Positions 1-11,689 of a DNA stretch of 64,000 bases are shown piece after piece. Source of the stretch: Sabethes cyaneus (taxonomy: Eukaryota; Arthropoda; Insecta; Diptera; Culicidae); the NCBI RefSeq assembly GCF_943734655.1, contig NC_071354.1, positions 70,143,544 to 70,207,543 of the forward strand, read 5' to 3'. A program made the translations under genes and the position numbers. How positions within the stretch are numbered: the stretch's first letter is position 1; each line of letters starts with the position of its first letter. The notes beneath the pieces are model-generated. The model did not search any database. It worked only from the letters and a program-made list of their open reading frames with translations, and had not been told where the DNA came from.

Positions 1-403
1 CCGGCGTATACAGAAGAACGAAACATTGAGATGTAGGATGAACTATGAACTAGCACAGCTCTATAGTGAACCCAGCATTCAAAAGGTGACTAAAGCTGGA
101 TGGATACGATGGGCAGCGCATGTTGCAAGAATACCGGACAACTACCCTGCAAAGGTGGTGTTCGCTTCATATCCGGTAGGAACAAGACGACTAGGAGCGC
201 AGCGAGTAAGATGGTTAGACCACGTGAAGCGAGATTTAGTGAGAAGTATGCGGTGCCCAAGGAATTGGAGAGCACTAACTCACAACCGAATAAATTGGAG
301 AAATTTAGTTTATCAGGATGACAAGCCAACTAAGGAAGTAAGTAAACGAGCCCGGATTTACGTTGCTAGAGGAGGAGGAAAAAACCTGTACCAAAAAGTT
401 TAA
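1..403 (+). pseudogene. LINE ORF2 C-terminal fragment (RTE/CR1-like group)
   Basis: The frame is open from position 2, so the fragment runs in from outside the window. It ends at a stop near 403. The protein has the tail that follows the reverse transcriptase in this LINE group: a segment reading WIRWAAHVARIPDN, then GTRRLGAQRVRWLDHVKRDL, then a W-R-W-R pattern (NWRALTHNRINWRNLV). The same tail motif (RRAQRAKWLDQ) appears in the LINE remnant at 11,690-13,285, so the two are probably copies of one family. No catalytic domain is present here. The RTE or CR1-like placement is from memory of these tails and is not certain. It is a relic with no expected cellular role. Confidence 0.75.
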
Positions 404-759
404 AATTATGTTAATCGTTATTTATTGACAACCGTTATTTTAGTGATAACTTATTTATTTAATATAGCGATCTTTTTCAAGTAACCGAAATGGCGCCCCC
501 TCAAAGTGGCGCTCCAAGCAACTGCTTGTTTTGCTTAAGGGAAGCGCCGGCTCTTTCTTTAATAGCCCCTCCGGCACCAGGAACAGGGGGAACTTAACGT
601 GCAAGATAGCTCGACCAGGTCGAAAGTAAAGTCGACTGAGAAATTGGAGACGAATGCCCCAATATCGAGTTGAGTGGATACGACTGCTTGCACAGTGTTA
701 TGCCGCGATAGTGGAAATTATTTAGGTTTCCGATGTTCAGCCGAGGAGGACTTTAGGTA
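404..759. other. No gene seen
   Basis: This stretch follows the LINE tail and may include its 3' UTR. I see no coding potential and no structured repeat in it. Confidence 0.5.
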
Positions 760-1275
760 CATATACTGCGACCAATGTTGCAAATCAAGCAAAAAGCAAA
801 CGATGCCTACTTTTACAGGACTGAGTGTCAGAAGCATAGCTTCTAACACTTACTCGTCTAACGCAAGTGTATGAAAAGTAACCGCAGGGTCTGTGTGCTT
901 ACATTCGGCTATCTACACATTCGCGTGCTTTCTGCCTTGTAGCGTCTTTTTGCACAGCCTGCTGTGCAAGTAAGGCACACTATGATGTGTGGCTACAAAT
1001 TTTGCTTTGCTTGGTCTTTTCTTTTTTATCTTACGCTCTCCCTTACACACGCTGGTTAGAGTAAGGGCCTTGCCAGCGATTCATATCAACTGCTCGGGCT
1101 GTAATGTCAACTTAGAGCGACAATCGTAGCTGGCAGCTAAATACACACTCGAAAAATTCGTCGCAGTTCATGAAAAACTAAGAAAGAGAGTCAGAAAGAG
1201 ATGCTCAAATTAGTCATTAGAACGATACGCGCGTGTGAAAAAATTAGTCCACAAGAGTGCGGGCTTCGCGGGCTG
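760..1275. repeat. Unclassified dispersed repeat, copy 1
   Basis: Several blocks match the stretch at 10,470-11,185 in the same order and orientation: GATGCCTAC near the start, ACTGCTCGG, a GCGAC...GTAGCTG block followed by AGCTAAATA, AGAAAGAGAGTC, ATGCTCA, GCGCGTGTGA, and GAGTGCGGGCTTC at the end. Spacing between blocks differs, so the copies are old. No coding capacity and no clear terminal repeats are visible, so I cannot classify it. Confidence 0.6.
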
Positions 1276-1704
1276 ACAGTGACTAGGTGATGGTCTCAGT
1301 GAAAACTTGCATTCCGTAGGGAATTCATGTTTCGCCATCTATTAGAACGTGGTTAATCTGGTTCATAGTATGTTGATCAGGTTAACTCCAAGTGGCTTTG
1401 TGGATTCCTTTGAGTGGAAAAAGGTACTTCTGATTACCAGACCTCGGGATGCTGCGAAGTGTATATATAGTTGGACGTTATCCCTACCCTACATTTTGAT
1501 GTCCCGTATCGTACGTTGCCTCCAGCTGCGTGTAGAACACGCGCAGATTCTCATCGGCGAATCTACCTTCTTGCGAGTAATCCGCCGCCTTCCGACCTCA
1601 ATAAACATGTCTTCTCGCTAACTAATCTGTATTTTTTGTATTCTGTGTTTCCTATCATCGTTCTTGTTTCGTCGCTTTGATCGTTGCCGACGGGAAACCA
1701 TATT
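1276..1704. other. No gene seen
   Basis: Short open frames here have no recognisable motif and occur on both strands. I see no repeat structure. Confidence 0.45.
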
Positions 1705-2725
1705 TTGAAGTAGGACTACGTCTTTTCGTGTTCTATGATTTAGAATGTAGTCACCGTTACGAAAATACGAAAGATGTTGAACGCTCTGCATATTATGAAT
1801 GGATTTTCTTGGTTTCGATACCGAATGACTCAAAATAGATGTAGTAATAATGTGATTTTTATTTTTCAATCACTAATTAGTGAAAATTATCAAAGAGTTT
1901 TAGGGTCAAATATCCTCATATATTTTCCTCGTGCTTGCCGTGCATCTCAGACAGGTACGATAGTTAAATACATCATCTGTGACAAAATGTGACAGGGTCT
2001 CCTCGTCCCAACATGTCGAAAATTCTTTACGCGATTTAACCTAAATCAATTTGATGTCTTTGTTTGAGAAGTTTGCCAGAAAAATGACAAATTCTCCTCG
2101 TCTGAACAAGATTTCATTCGATCGTGATTAAATCTAGACAAGTTCAAGGTTAGTCCAGAGAGGTTTTCTGATGTTGAAATTTGTTTTTCACCCCCGCTGG
2201 GTTACCCTTGACGATCACCGAAATTTTAAAAGCGGAAACTATTGAATGTACAAACAACGTCGATGGTTGCTAACCAATCGTTCCGCGTACTTCTGTTCTA
2301 CAAACTGTGAAAACTAGATCACCTATTTTAACTCACCTTGGACTAGTTGACGTCTGTGTTAGGGAAGTGCGCCAGAAAAAGTGACAAAATCCCCTCATCC
2401 CTACAAGATATTTCGACTTCGATTGAATCTAGCTCAATTTGATATCTGTGTTCGGCAAGTGTGCTACAGCTGTAATGTTCGCTCGTAATATGATTCTCTA
2501 TGTAGGCGTACGTATGCCATTTCATTGGAACAGTAGTGAAAAGAGAATGTATTGTGTTGTCGCAAGGATGTGCAACTGATAAAAAGGGACCGAATCGGTA
2601 ACATGTTTTCAACGTGGGCGAAGGGTTAGTCTTTGATTTGATTTCCATAAGGTAAGAGGACAGCAACTGTTTTGTTCTTGATTTTGTTAAATTGTTTCCA
2701 AATGCACATTTTCACCGTGCAACTA
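1705..2725 (+). repeat. Dispersed element with about 95 bp internal repeats, copy 1
   Basis: This stretch shares its layout with 53,849-54,892. It begins with GTAGGACTACGTCTT. At about 2,050, 2,348 and 2,440 it carries diverged repeats of a unit containing GATGTCTGTGTT, GGAAGTGTGCCAGAAAAA and GTGACAAA. A unique part then ends in TTGTTAAATTGTTTCCAAAT. No protein of interest is encoded. The copy at 53,849 has inverted ends; here only the left one can be seen, so this copy is probably truncated or eroded at its right end. Confidence 0.65.
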
Positions 2726-5700
2726 TGATGTTTTCGTGTTGATTAGTTTGAATATCTTTATGCATTAAGACTCTAAGCGACGTGATTTAAATTCACAAAT
2801 CCAATACATGCTATGATCTTTTTGAGCAATGAATTGAAAAATATTAACTGAAGACTGTTTCCCTGCTGCTTACTGGGCTGTAAACAGAGAGTTTGGAAAA
2901 CACAAATACCCTGTGAATGATATGTTTTCTCCTCCACTGGGTTTACGATAAAACGATTATTACTTGCTTTGTTGAATGGCAAAAGTAGAAGTTAGTTCGT
3001 TTATGTGCTTTAAATATTCTCAATTTTCTTTTAGGTTATAGAATCACAACACTCAATTGGATACATTTACATATTAAGTATTGATTGAATGTTTACTATG
3101 CAAAGCACTAGAAGCCACGCAAAACTATGTATGGTGGGTACAGCTTGATTTAAAACTTAACGAACAATGTATCAAAATAGAGCTTGCATTAAATCTATCA
3201 AAATTAGGCAATAATTGGAAAACAATAAGTTAGAGGGTCTTGCGCCAGGAAAATGCACCTAAATGTCACGTGGATCTATTAAATGGAATTCATAGATTAT
3301 TGTAGATGTATCGAATTGTAGCATACACTTGAAGTTAATGTTAAAATATAATATCTTAATACAAAATCTATAGAAAAGTCGGTAGCATCAATATTACGGG
3401 GAGGGACTGTACCTATAGGTGTATATATTCGTAGTCCTATACGAAGCCTACATATGAGTTCGTACTAGTGATTTAAGTAGCTTAGGTAGGTTGCATTTCC
3501 AGGGCCACGCTACCGAGTCTCGTTATGTATTTATTATATTGGCTTTAGTGCCGTGGCGACACAACCGTTCCGGGTCAGACAGTACTGTGAACCGCTCCCC
3601 ATTTGGGCAACAGTCACTCACTGGGATGAAGAGAACGATGCCGCCAAGAGCCGGCCCTGAATGAATTGGAGGCAAACATTTTTAATACCTCCTGAGTACA
3701 GCAACTGGCAAACTATACAGTTCAAGTTCAATCAAGCTAACATTTTTTTACATTATTTTCATCAAACTCTCAGTCGTTTACCGCAGTAAAATCTGTGTCA
3801 TTGTTTTACTTTATAGTATCATTAAAACCCGAGACTTTCATTTCAACACAAACAAAATTAATGTCACGCTTCAAAGGCATGTAATACCGGAAAAAGAAAG
3901 TTGCTTACTTTCGCCAAGGGATTAATTTCGCTCTATGTCATCGTGTCAGCGGCAACAACCTAAGTATTATGTTTAATTCTCGCAACTGCAATCAACCATA
4001 GACCCAAGCGCATAAGGTCATTTGTTTGCCGCATAAATCCCAAATCAAACTTTAGAAAACTTCCACCATTAATGGCTCTCCACCGCACCATGCAGCAGCA
4101 CAATTCCATGCTGCAAGAAATTTTGCGTTTCCTAGATTCTCTCCCACCAGCAGCCATTTAGAAGAGTCATTCCGAAACCACAAAACGACCAAACTTCAAA
4201 GCAAATTGCTAAATATAATTTTGTGTCGCCAGTAGGTACCGCTTTGTTCTTCCGAAATCTGACAGGGAGACTTCATTTCCGGCTACCGGCGTCGCTGCCG
4301 GCCGAGCTGGTCCGGTCGTTGCTTACTAATGCATTTCGGATGATTTCGCCTTCCTGTTGCTAATGGAACAGCAGCGTTCAGGCAGGCAAAGTGATCGCCA
4401 TTTAAGAAACAAATAAAAAATTATGAAATTGCCAAGAAAATCAGCAAGCTATTAGACCACCGCACCGTCAGCTAAAGTGCACGTAATTTTCTCCGCCCAT
4501 TTAATAAAACCAAAGCGGGTCACTGTCTCTGTCCGCTCCAGCGGACTGGAAATTCTACGGCGAAAAGCGGCCGCCGCCCGCGCAGCAGCAACAACGGTTT
4601 GGCGATTTCAACCTTATCTAAATAATGATTTAACATCGGTTTATTATTAATAATGTCTATATTTTACCTTCCTAATTCCGCCTGCTCAACAAGCCGTAAT
4701 TTAGTGGGAAAGGTAATCTTTCCGGTGTGGCAGCAGCCTTTGATGGGGTTTAATATGCTACGGAAGAAAACCGAAGTATTATCGCCCGCTTTAACGATCG
4801 TCTGATGTCGAGGCTTTACTTTTGACTGTGTAAACCTAAAAGCTGCTGGCTGCTTCCAAATGGTAGGAGAGCACTTCTATTCTATGAGCATTAAATCAAC
4901 GAGCTTTTTCCGGTGAAGTGAACAAGGGTAAAATATCAAAATGGAATGAACTGATTCGCCATACATTTCAGACAGAGAGAGAAGATGAAATCTTTTTATC
5001 CAGACAAGTTCTACATCATTTCTGCATTCAGCTCGAACTAGCAATAGTGCTTCCGGCAGTGCATGTATCCCTTCGGCATTGACCCTCAGCCGGTAAAAAA
5101 TGTATAACTACGAACACCCTCAATGCCGATCAATGTGCACAATGGTTCGTGATTGGACTTTTCCTCCCACCGTGTGGGATGCCGTCGGCGCACGGGGAAA
5201 CATATAGATCCTAGCATAAGATATTCAAATGGGAAATTTCAAAGAAACGCCAGATAAGTCACATCTTTCGAACAGCAAAAAGACAAAATCGATAGCGCTA
5301 TCCGTCGTGGCTGACTGGTGAGGAATGGCCGTGGCCGAGACCTTCATCATCTTTCGCCAGTGCGCCACGGCAGTCGGACAAGAAGGCAGGCAGCCAGGCA
5401 GGTCATGGTTCTGCCCTCTTGCACCAAAGAGTGTACGGTCGGATTTGCCTACAGTCAGTGGTTGATAGCGTGCCGCTCGAGCCGCTTTTCCGGACCGCTT
5501 CACACTTTTCGATGTTTCACCGTATGCCGGAGGAGAGGACCGGGCGACAGAGCCCGAGTAGCAGTACGTAAGTATGGCCGAAACGGTTTTATTGTAATGT
5601 TTCTGAAAAACTTCTCGCTCGACGCACCAGCTGGGGTGGCGGAACCAGGAGACGAACCATTTCTTATGAATTATTTATACATTCATTCCCATTCCGTTTC

Positions 5701-8477
5701 GGATGAAGTTTGTAGTAGTTCTTATTTCGCCATTTTTCATCGCTGCGAGAACTTATTGCTTGCTCTTGGAAGCTGAGCTGGTTTATATTCTCTGGTGTGT
5801 TCGCTACCGAGCCGGAAGATGAGACCTTAGTCTGCCGAGTGGCGAGGATGACAACGACGACGGACGGCGACGAAATAGGATTCAATTGTTTGCCCGTCGC
5901 AGTTCGGTGGCGGTTGCCAATAACGTCAGCCCAAGGACCCAAGTGGCGAAAACTCTGAACTTCACAGAATGGTCGCTACCGATTGCCAATAATGTCAGGG
6001 GGCGGAAGGGATTGGGAGAAGGCAGCTTGCTCTACTGAAGAAGCAAAGAAAGGTGCCCACTTTGACAAAAGCCAACTTTTTGCGGTTTACAAATCCAACC
6101 AGCTTTTCGCCAGTTATAATGACTTTATCATCTGGGTGCGGGTGCAATGCAAAGTGCAGACAGGTGAAGTTGGGTGGTATCCTTGACATTTTTTATTATC
6201 TATTGCATGGTGCGGGATAGAACTTCAAAGTTAAACCATTAGGAATATTTTCTTTTTGAACTTGGATTGATTTATCGGATGAAATTACTTTTTCAGGACC
6301 AGATGGTAGTGGTTCGGAACGAATAATAAGTTTTAGATTTTACGCATGAGGTGGTTACTCTTTTCTTGATAATTGGGCCGTTTTAATTGTGGCTAAACAA
6401 CTATTGAAAATAGTAGATGCAATTTAACTGAAAATACCAATTTGTGTTGATGAGCCTCAAGAGAACTAATTTCAGTAAGTTAAGCTCAATCCAATTTACT
6501 TCGAAGCTATTTTGTTTTCCGATAACAGTTTCTTCTGCAAATTGAGAGATCAATTTTCAAATTAGTTGATTTGAAATAGCCTCACCTTCGTACGAAGTTT
6601 ATTTCAAATAAAGACACTGAAAAATAGTACACAAAGGTCCAATTCCAGGGCAGCAGCTAATTAACATTTTCCTGGAGCACAATTTTCAATTTTTCCTATC
6701 AAAACCGCATCTCTCTATCTTCGGTTCCCTGTGAATGCTAGGCTCATAATCGTAATTTGCAGTCCAAGGTAGACGAATTCATCGGACCACAATTCCGAAA
6801 GCAACATCGACAAAAAGCCACAAACCGCACTGCCTGCCGGTGCGCATTCGAATCGAATCCGATTCCGGCATCCCTGGCTAGCTGGGATGGGTATGGGTTG
6901 CCGATATCAGAAAGTCAGGTGCGAAGGTTCCGTGAACTGTAACCGCAGCTACAACACCGAGTGCACTCGGTAGACTCTGCAAGCTCCGAAACCCTCCACG
7001 GAGAGCCCAGCGTCGACCGAAAATTGCTTTCTGATGTTTAACTACATCATCGGCACAAATCAATTTGCATTATTTGGCCTCCGGGGGCACTGAGCACTGA
7101 GTCGTCGTTCGAGTGGTTCCTCAATAGCAGGCAACAGCGCACCTGTTTCAAACATGCGAACGCTTCATTCGATACAGTTTTCTCAATTCAGCATCACTCC
7201 ATCAATCGATGAAATGTGTTTTCTCGGTTTTGGGAGGGTCAAATCTTCTCGATCTGCTCTTGCAGCATTGCCGCCCATCTGTGGATGTATGTCATCGGGA
7301 TCGTCCAGTGCCATGCAATGCCGAAAGGATAGTATAGGCTTTCCACTTTCCAAACCGATAATTCGTTCCGACACACGTACTAGCAAAAAGCTGGCATTCG
7401 TGGCACCCAGCTGGAAAATCCTGAGTTTGGTCGTTAGGAGTAACCGGACTGAGAAGTTGCGAACATTCTCCGCCCGATAGTCGGCTTGTGCATCCCGCAT
7501 AGACTAGTCCGGACCAGCCGAGACGCTAATGTTCATTGGCTTAAATTAAAGCCGATAAAACGGAGCACGCTGTACGTGTTCAAAATATGAAATCGATATC
7601 CTGTGGATGCTGCTACCACCAGTGCGTCTTCGCCTGCCAGCCAGCAGCGTCGTGACGGTCACCAAGGCTAGTGCAGAGCTTGGTTCAATTTTACTCACCA
7701 TCCACACCGTTCGCATCGAAATTGCACGTTCGGGATTTCGGATCGTAGTCGTCGTCGCCGTTGTCGGTTTTGCTCCTTACTCCTTACAGTTCATATCTGC
7801 TGTCGCAGCTGCTTCCGGCCGGTGTGGGCGCCGGTGGGATAGACAGCAGGGCTGAATCGCAATGACGTGGATAATATTGGAGGTTACGGGTAGTTTCGAA
7901 ATTCCGGAACATTTTGCTCGGAATTTCAGGGACGCTCGACGGGTGGATGATTCTCGATGGTTTAATGTGTAACAGAAATGGTTTTCGTGATGGTTTGGCG
8001 TCAACTGGTTTGTTCTGTTCATACCGTATGAACATTATATGCATTCAGAGAAGAAATGATTTTTAAGGGGAAACCAAAAGTGGTTATAAAATGGCTGGAT
8101 AAATGGCTACCGAATGATGAATATATGGTTTTATACTTTAAAATTACATCTGGATTGGCAGAACCCGTAAAACTAGAAAAAACAAATAGCATAATAATAA
8201 TAACCGTCCTTAACAATCGAAAATGTTAGCTTTAGTTGATTGTCATAAAATCATAAGTTTTCGTATGCTTTGGAATATATGCAAAAACGCGTTTTATCGT
8301 ATTTTTGGTAGGTGAACTATTTTGTAGTGACAAAAGTTAATAGTTTTACCAGTGCCAATATCGGAATTTGTCAAATTAGAAATCTCCCTCACGCAGCCAG
8401 CTTAAATAAATTAATTTAGGTATAACTTCATATCTTCAAAATATGAATTTGAAAATAATAAGAGCCGCCGCTAATAG
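2726..8477. other. 5.7 kb without a supportable gene
   Basis: I see no mobile-element protein, no long frame and no tandem array. GC-richer patches near 4,280-4,600, 5,300-5,600 and 7,600-7,850 contain short open frames on both strands, which argues for base composition rather than coding. The stretch is compatible with intergenic or intronic DNA, possibly with regulatory elements, but nothing in it identifies a particular neighbour gene. Confidence 0.5.
7183..7500 (-). other. Unassigned 105-codon open frame
   Basis: The minus-strand frame starts at ATG (7,500) directly after an in-frame stop and ends at 7,183. The predicted product is hydrophilic, mixed in composition and without low complexity. 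It has no signal peptide or membrane segment, and I do not recognise it. The opposite strand is open over almost the same interval (108 codons), so chance is a sufficient explanation. It is listed only because its composition looks more protein-like than other frames in this gene-poor stretch. An exon reading would need splice sites, which I cannot confirm. Confidence 0.12.
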
Positions 8478-8622
8478 GCGGTGCTGCTAGATAGTGTTAG
8501 TAGGATTTTTGCACTAGTCCCGTAACTGTCCTGTACTTTAATAGCCGGCCGCGATGTCTGTCGATAAAGAAGGTCCAAGTCTTAGAAAGACGTCTAAGCC
8601 CACAGCTTTGCTTTTTTAAGAG
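8478..8622 (+). mobile_element. tRNA-derived SINE, 3' body only
   Basis: The sequence contains GTTAGTAGGATTTTTGCAC, a CTGTCCTGTAC block, a GCGATGTCTGTCGATAAAGA block and a terminal AGCTTTGCTTTTTT. The same blocks occur in the SINEs at 14,706-15,345 and 38,505-38,730. The tRNA-like head with A and B boxes is missing, so this copy is 5'-truncated. It encodes no protein. Confidence 0.75.
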
Positions 8623-8854
8623 CCACTGCTTGATCTGGCTTTTTAAGATTCCGAATATGTTCTGTCTTGTCTGCTTCCTTATACTTGAGCTGCGGCTGCA
8701 ACCATTAAGCAGGTACGAAAATTGATTCACATTAACCAGTCCGTGAGGGCATATGTCGCCTGTTTGCAGCGTTATGTAGCAAGTAGAAAACACGATCGAA
8801 AGTGAAGCTTATACAGTAAATTTCCAACCGACGATGTCTAAGTCGGATTACCAC

Positions 8855-9543
8855 CAGTGATGTTAAAAACTCGAAATCTCAAAACTCATCAAAAATCAAA
8901 ATCAACTGTGAATCATGTCAACTTGATCCTATGCAGAAAAAACTCACGCGTCATGGCAAGAAGCACAAAACTCACACATATTTCTTCCCGCTTGATCATA
9001 TTCTGCTTTGCTTCAACTGCTACCCGGAGCTATACACCTATACATACAAATTCGTTGTTGAACAGCATAGGCATTCTCTCATGCGATACGTAACTGTGAC
9101 TGAACGTAAGAGAATGAATCTCTAAATAAATCGTAAAGTTAAACTAAAACACACATTTAAACTACATGTTTATCTAATTCTTATTAGGTTTTTTTTTACT
9201 TTTTAGATAAGAAAATGTCGATTCCAGCGAAGGAAAAATGTAAATTCTGTCAATTTGTTTGCCAGCTTCATTCATGAATGTGTGCTAGCTTTTTTCGCAG
9301 CTGATGTTTTCTCTGGCGGTTAATTCTCTTTCGCTCTCTGGTTCGTTGTATGATATGCCAGCTGTGGAAGAAGTAAGCAAAATGCTCACAGCTGAATTTG
9401 GTTCACATCGCATAGCAACAGAGACATCGCATATAATAGCGAGAGAAATTCATATGTGAGTTCGGCGCTTCTGATCAAAGTTGAAATTTCATGGTGCTTG
9501 AAATCTCATTGAGTTTTTTGCTGCTATGAATTTATCAATACTG
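8855..9543. mobile_element. hAT-type non-autonomous DNA element
   Basis: The 689 bp element is flanked by a perfect 8 bp duplication, ATTACCAC, at 8,847-8,854 and 9,544-9,551. It fits the nTnnnnAn pattern usual for hAT elements. The left end starts CAGTGATGTTAAAA and the right end, read inward, starts CAGTATTGATAAAT, so the terminal inverted repeats are short and imperfect, as in hAT. No transposase frame is present, so mobility would depend on a transposase from elsewhere. Confidence 0.8.
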
Positions 9544-9614
9544 ATTACCACTGGTGAGGTCTAAGCATGGATCGAAATTAAACTGAACAGCTCGGAAGTC
9601 CAGTAGCGAATGAA

Positions 9615-10430
9615 TCATGATAGTGGCTCTGCTTTTTTAGGCGGTGTTACGCAAGCGTCGTAATTTAATTCTTCTTTTTCTTGAAGTAGCACCAACAGCC
9701 ATACAATTTGTGTATGTAATAGCTGCCTGTGCCCGTGCGTGATATCAACGTTATCTGCAAACCCAAGAGGCATGTGAGATCTTCTAATGATAGCACCGTT
9801 CCTTTTCACGTTTGCTTTTCGTGTTACACCACTTGGCGACAATGTCATTAAATGACTTGAAAGGAAATAACTCCCATGTAAATTTAAAAATTGAATTTTT
9901 CAAGAAACCTAAGATAGAATAGTTTAAGACCTTTCCTTAATTAATCGTTTTGATCAATACTATCATCTCGTGAAAAGGAACCTGAGGTACATTAAAATTA
10001 AATAATAAGTGCCTTCGGACATAGTGTGACCCGCTCGTTCCCCGCATTTAGAAGTTTAGCCGAGATACCATCCTTACCAACGGCCTTGCCGTTTTTCAGT
10101 ACACCAAGTCCCTTCTTAACCTTCGCCTGTATTGGTTGCTCCAAAGTTTGAACCTCACTCGAGATTTTAATCCTGTTCCTGCTATTCTCCGTCCGTCCAT
10201 TCAACAGCGTCCACCTAGCCCTACTATAGCCGTTTTGTCAGGAAGCGGGCTGCCAGCACAATTATTGCACATTAGACTCCTCACCGTTTTGTAGAAATTC
10301 CGTGCATCATTGCCAGTGAATCGTTCCTCTGCCCCGGTAAAGGCGTGCTCCTCGTGCTCGCATTTCTATCGACGGTGACTTCTTTTTCCAGCAGCTCTAG
10401 CTTCCTTGTACCTTCCACTGTTATAACGTA
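9615..10430 (-). pseudogene. Decayed LINE reverse transcriptase (RTE/CR1-like group)
   Basis: Reading the minus strand from 10,430 downward there is a basic pre-RT segment (YKEARAAGK), a segment reading ERFTGNDARNFYKTVR, and then the RT N-terminal motif LKNGKAVGKDGISAKLL near 10,080. At 9,615-9,848 a separate frame carries RRSHMPLGFADNVDI, the catalytic box of the RT palm. There FADN stands where FADD is expected, so the second catalytic aspartate is lost. The middle of the RT is missing and the frame shifts more than once. This LINE could not work. It probably belongs to the same family as 1-403 and 11,690-13,285. Confidence 0.75.
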
Positions 10431-10469
10431 ATAGATGGAGTGAGCTTGTGATTTCTGGCCTGGTTCTTC

Positions 10470-11185
10470 TCATTAATGTTGTAAATCGAGCGAAACGCAA
10501 ATGATGCCTACCCGTATGCGAGCATAGCATCCAACGCTAACTCCACTGACGCAAGCGTATGACAAACAACCGCAGTTGCTATGTGCATACAAACTGCTAC
10601 CGACACACTCCCGAGGACACAATGCTGTAGCGTCGTTCTGTGCAGTCCACTCATGAAACCAACAGCTCGTGAGCTGTCAACTGCCCGTGCGTAAAATGTA
10701 GGATGTAAAGAACAAACTATAGACATGACTTTGGAGCTCGGTCACCCGCGGCCACCTGTCATCATTAAACCTAATTTGTTCAACGATGATTGTTGTGCGT
10801 GACTCTTGGTTGGTTTCGACGAACCAAGTTACTTTGTCATTTCTTTAGTCAGTTTCTTTAGTATTAACTGCTCGGGACTCAATGACGAGTGAAAGCGACT
10901 ACCGTGGCTGATAGCTAAATATTAGAGTACTGAATTGAGAGACTCGCCATGTAACTCAAAAACTCGCATCATTAAACCAACGACACTCACAGATTACACA
11001 CTGAAACGTGTGTCGCTGGTTTAATGATGACAAGTTCTCGCGAGCTACTGAGTTGCCATGGCCAAACTCGCTGCAGGGTATACAAATTGAGAAAGAGAGT
11101 CCGAAAAATATGCTCATGCCAATCTGTTCGTTAGAATGGGTACGCGCGTGTGAGAAAATTAATCAACATGAGTGCGGGCTTCACA
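10470..11185. repeat. Unclassified dispersed repeat, copy 2
   Basis: This is the second copy of the repeat at 760-1,275, about 9.7 kb away and in the same orientation. It is about 200 bp longer in the middle. Shared blocks include GATGCCTAC, ACTGCTCGGG, GTGGCTGATAGCTAAATA, AGAAAGAGAGTC and GAGTGCGGGCTTC. The extra middle contains a small inverted pair, CATCATTAAACC near 10,967 and GGTTTAATGATG near 11,018. No coding capacity is seen. Confidence 0.6.
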
Positions 11186-11642
11186 ACACTGCTTCTTATC
11201 TGTTACTCTCTGGCATTCGACCATCAAATTAGCTGTTACGCTTTCTCCCATGTATCGTGCCTACCTCTCTTGCAGTCGTTGCAATGGCACCATGGATGTT
11301 CCTCCACAGCCCATTTATATTTTCTACCCTTTTTTCGGCTGTTCTTGCGATTCCCTTCTGCCGTCAACCGCTGGATTCTCAACACACATCTTCAGGGTTC
11401 CGTTGGATAGCTCGTTGCTTTTGGGTACCCAATACTACGAAACTGACTCCCCGTCCCGTGTTCTTAATTTTAGATGTGATACTTAATTGAATTGCCTGGT
11501 CTACTGCACGGAACTCGTTTTATCCGGGGTCCGGAATTCGGCTACCGAACTTCCTGAAGAAGCAGCGCTCTCCAAACCTAGTATGTGGAGCGTTCGTCCG
11601 TCTTAGCTTAGATTCTCCATTTCAAGGTATGTCCATCGTTCG

Positions 11643-11682
11643 TTAGTACTTACTTAGTAGTTAACCCTTAGTACTTACTTAG
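11643..11682. repeat. Short direct repeat
   Basis: TTAGTACTTACTTAG occurs at 11,643-11,657 and again at 11,668-11,682, with a 10 bp spacer. Confidence 0.8.
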
Positions 11683-11689
11683 TTCTACC

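Noticed and set aside
5318..5776. 152-codon frame on the plus strand
   Set aside because: No motif or domain, and the minus strand is open over much of the same interval. It looks like a chance frame in GC-richer DNA.
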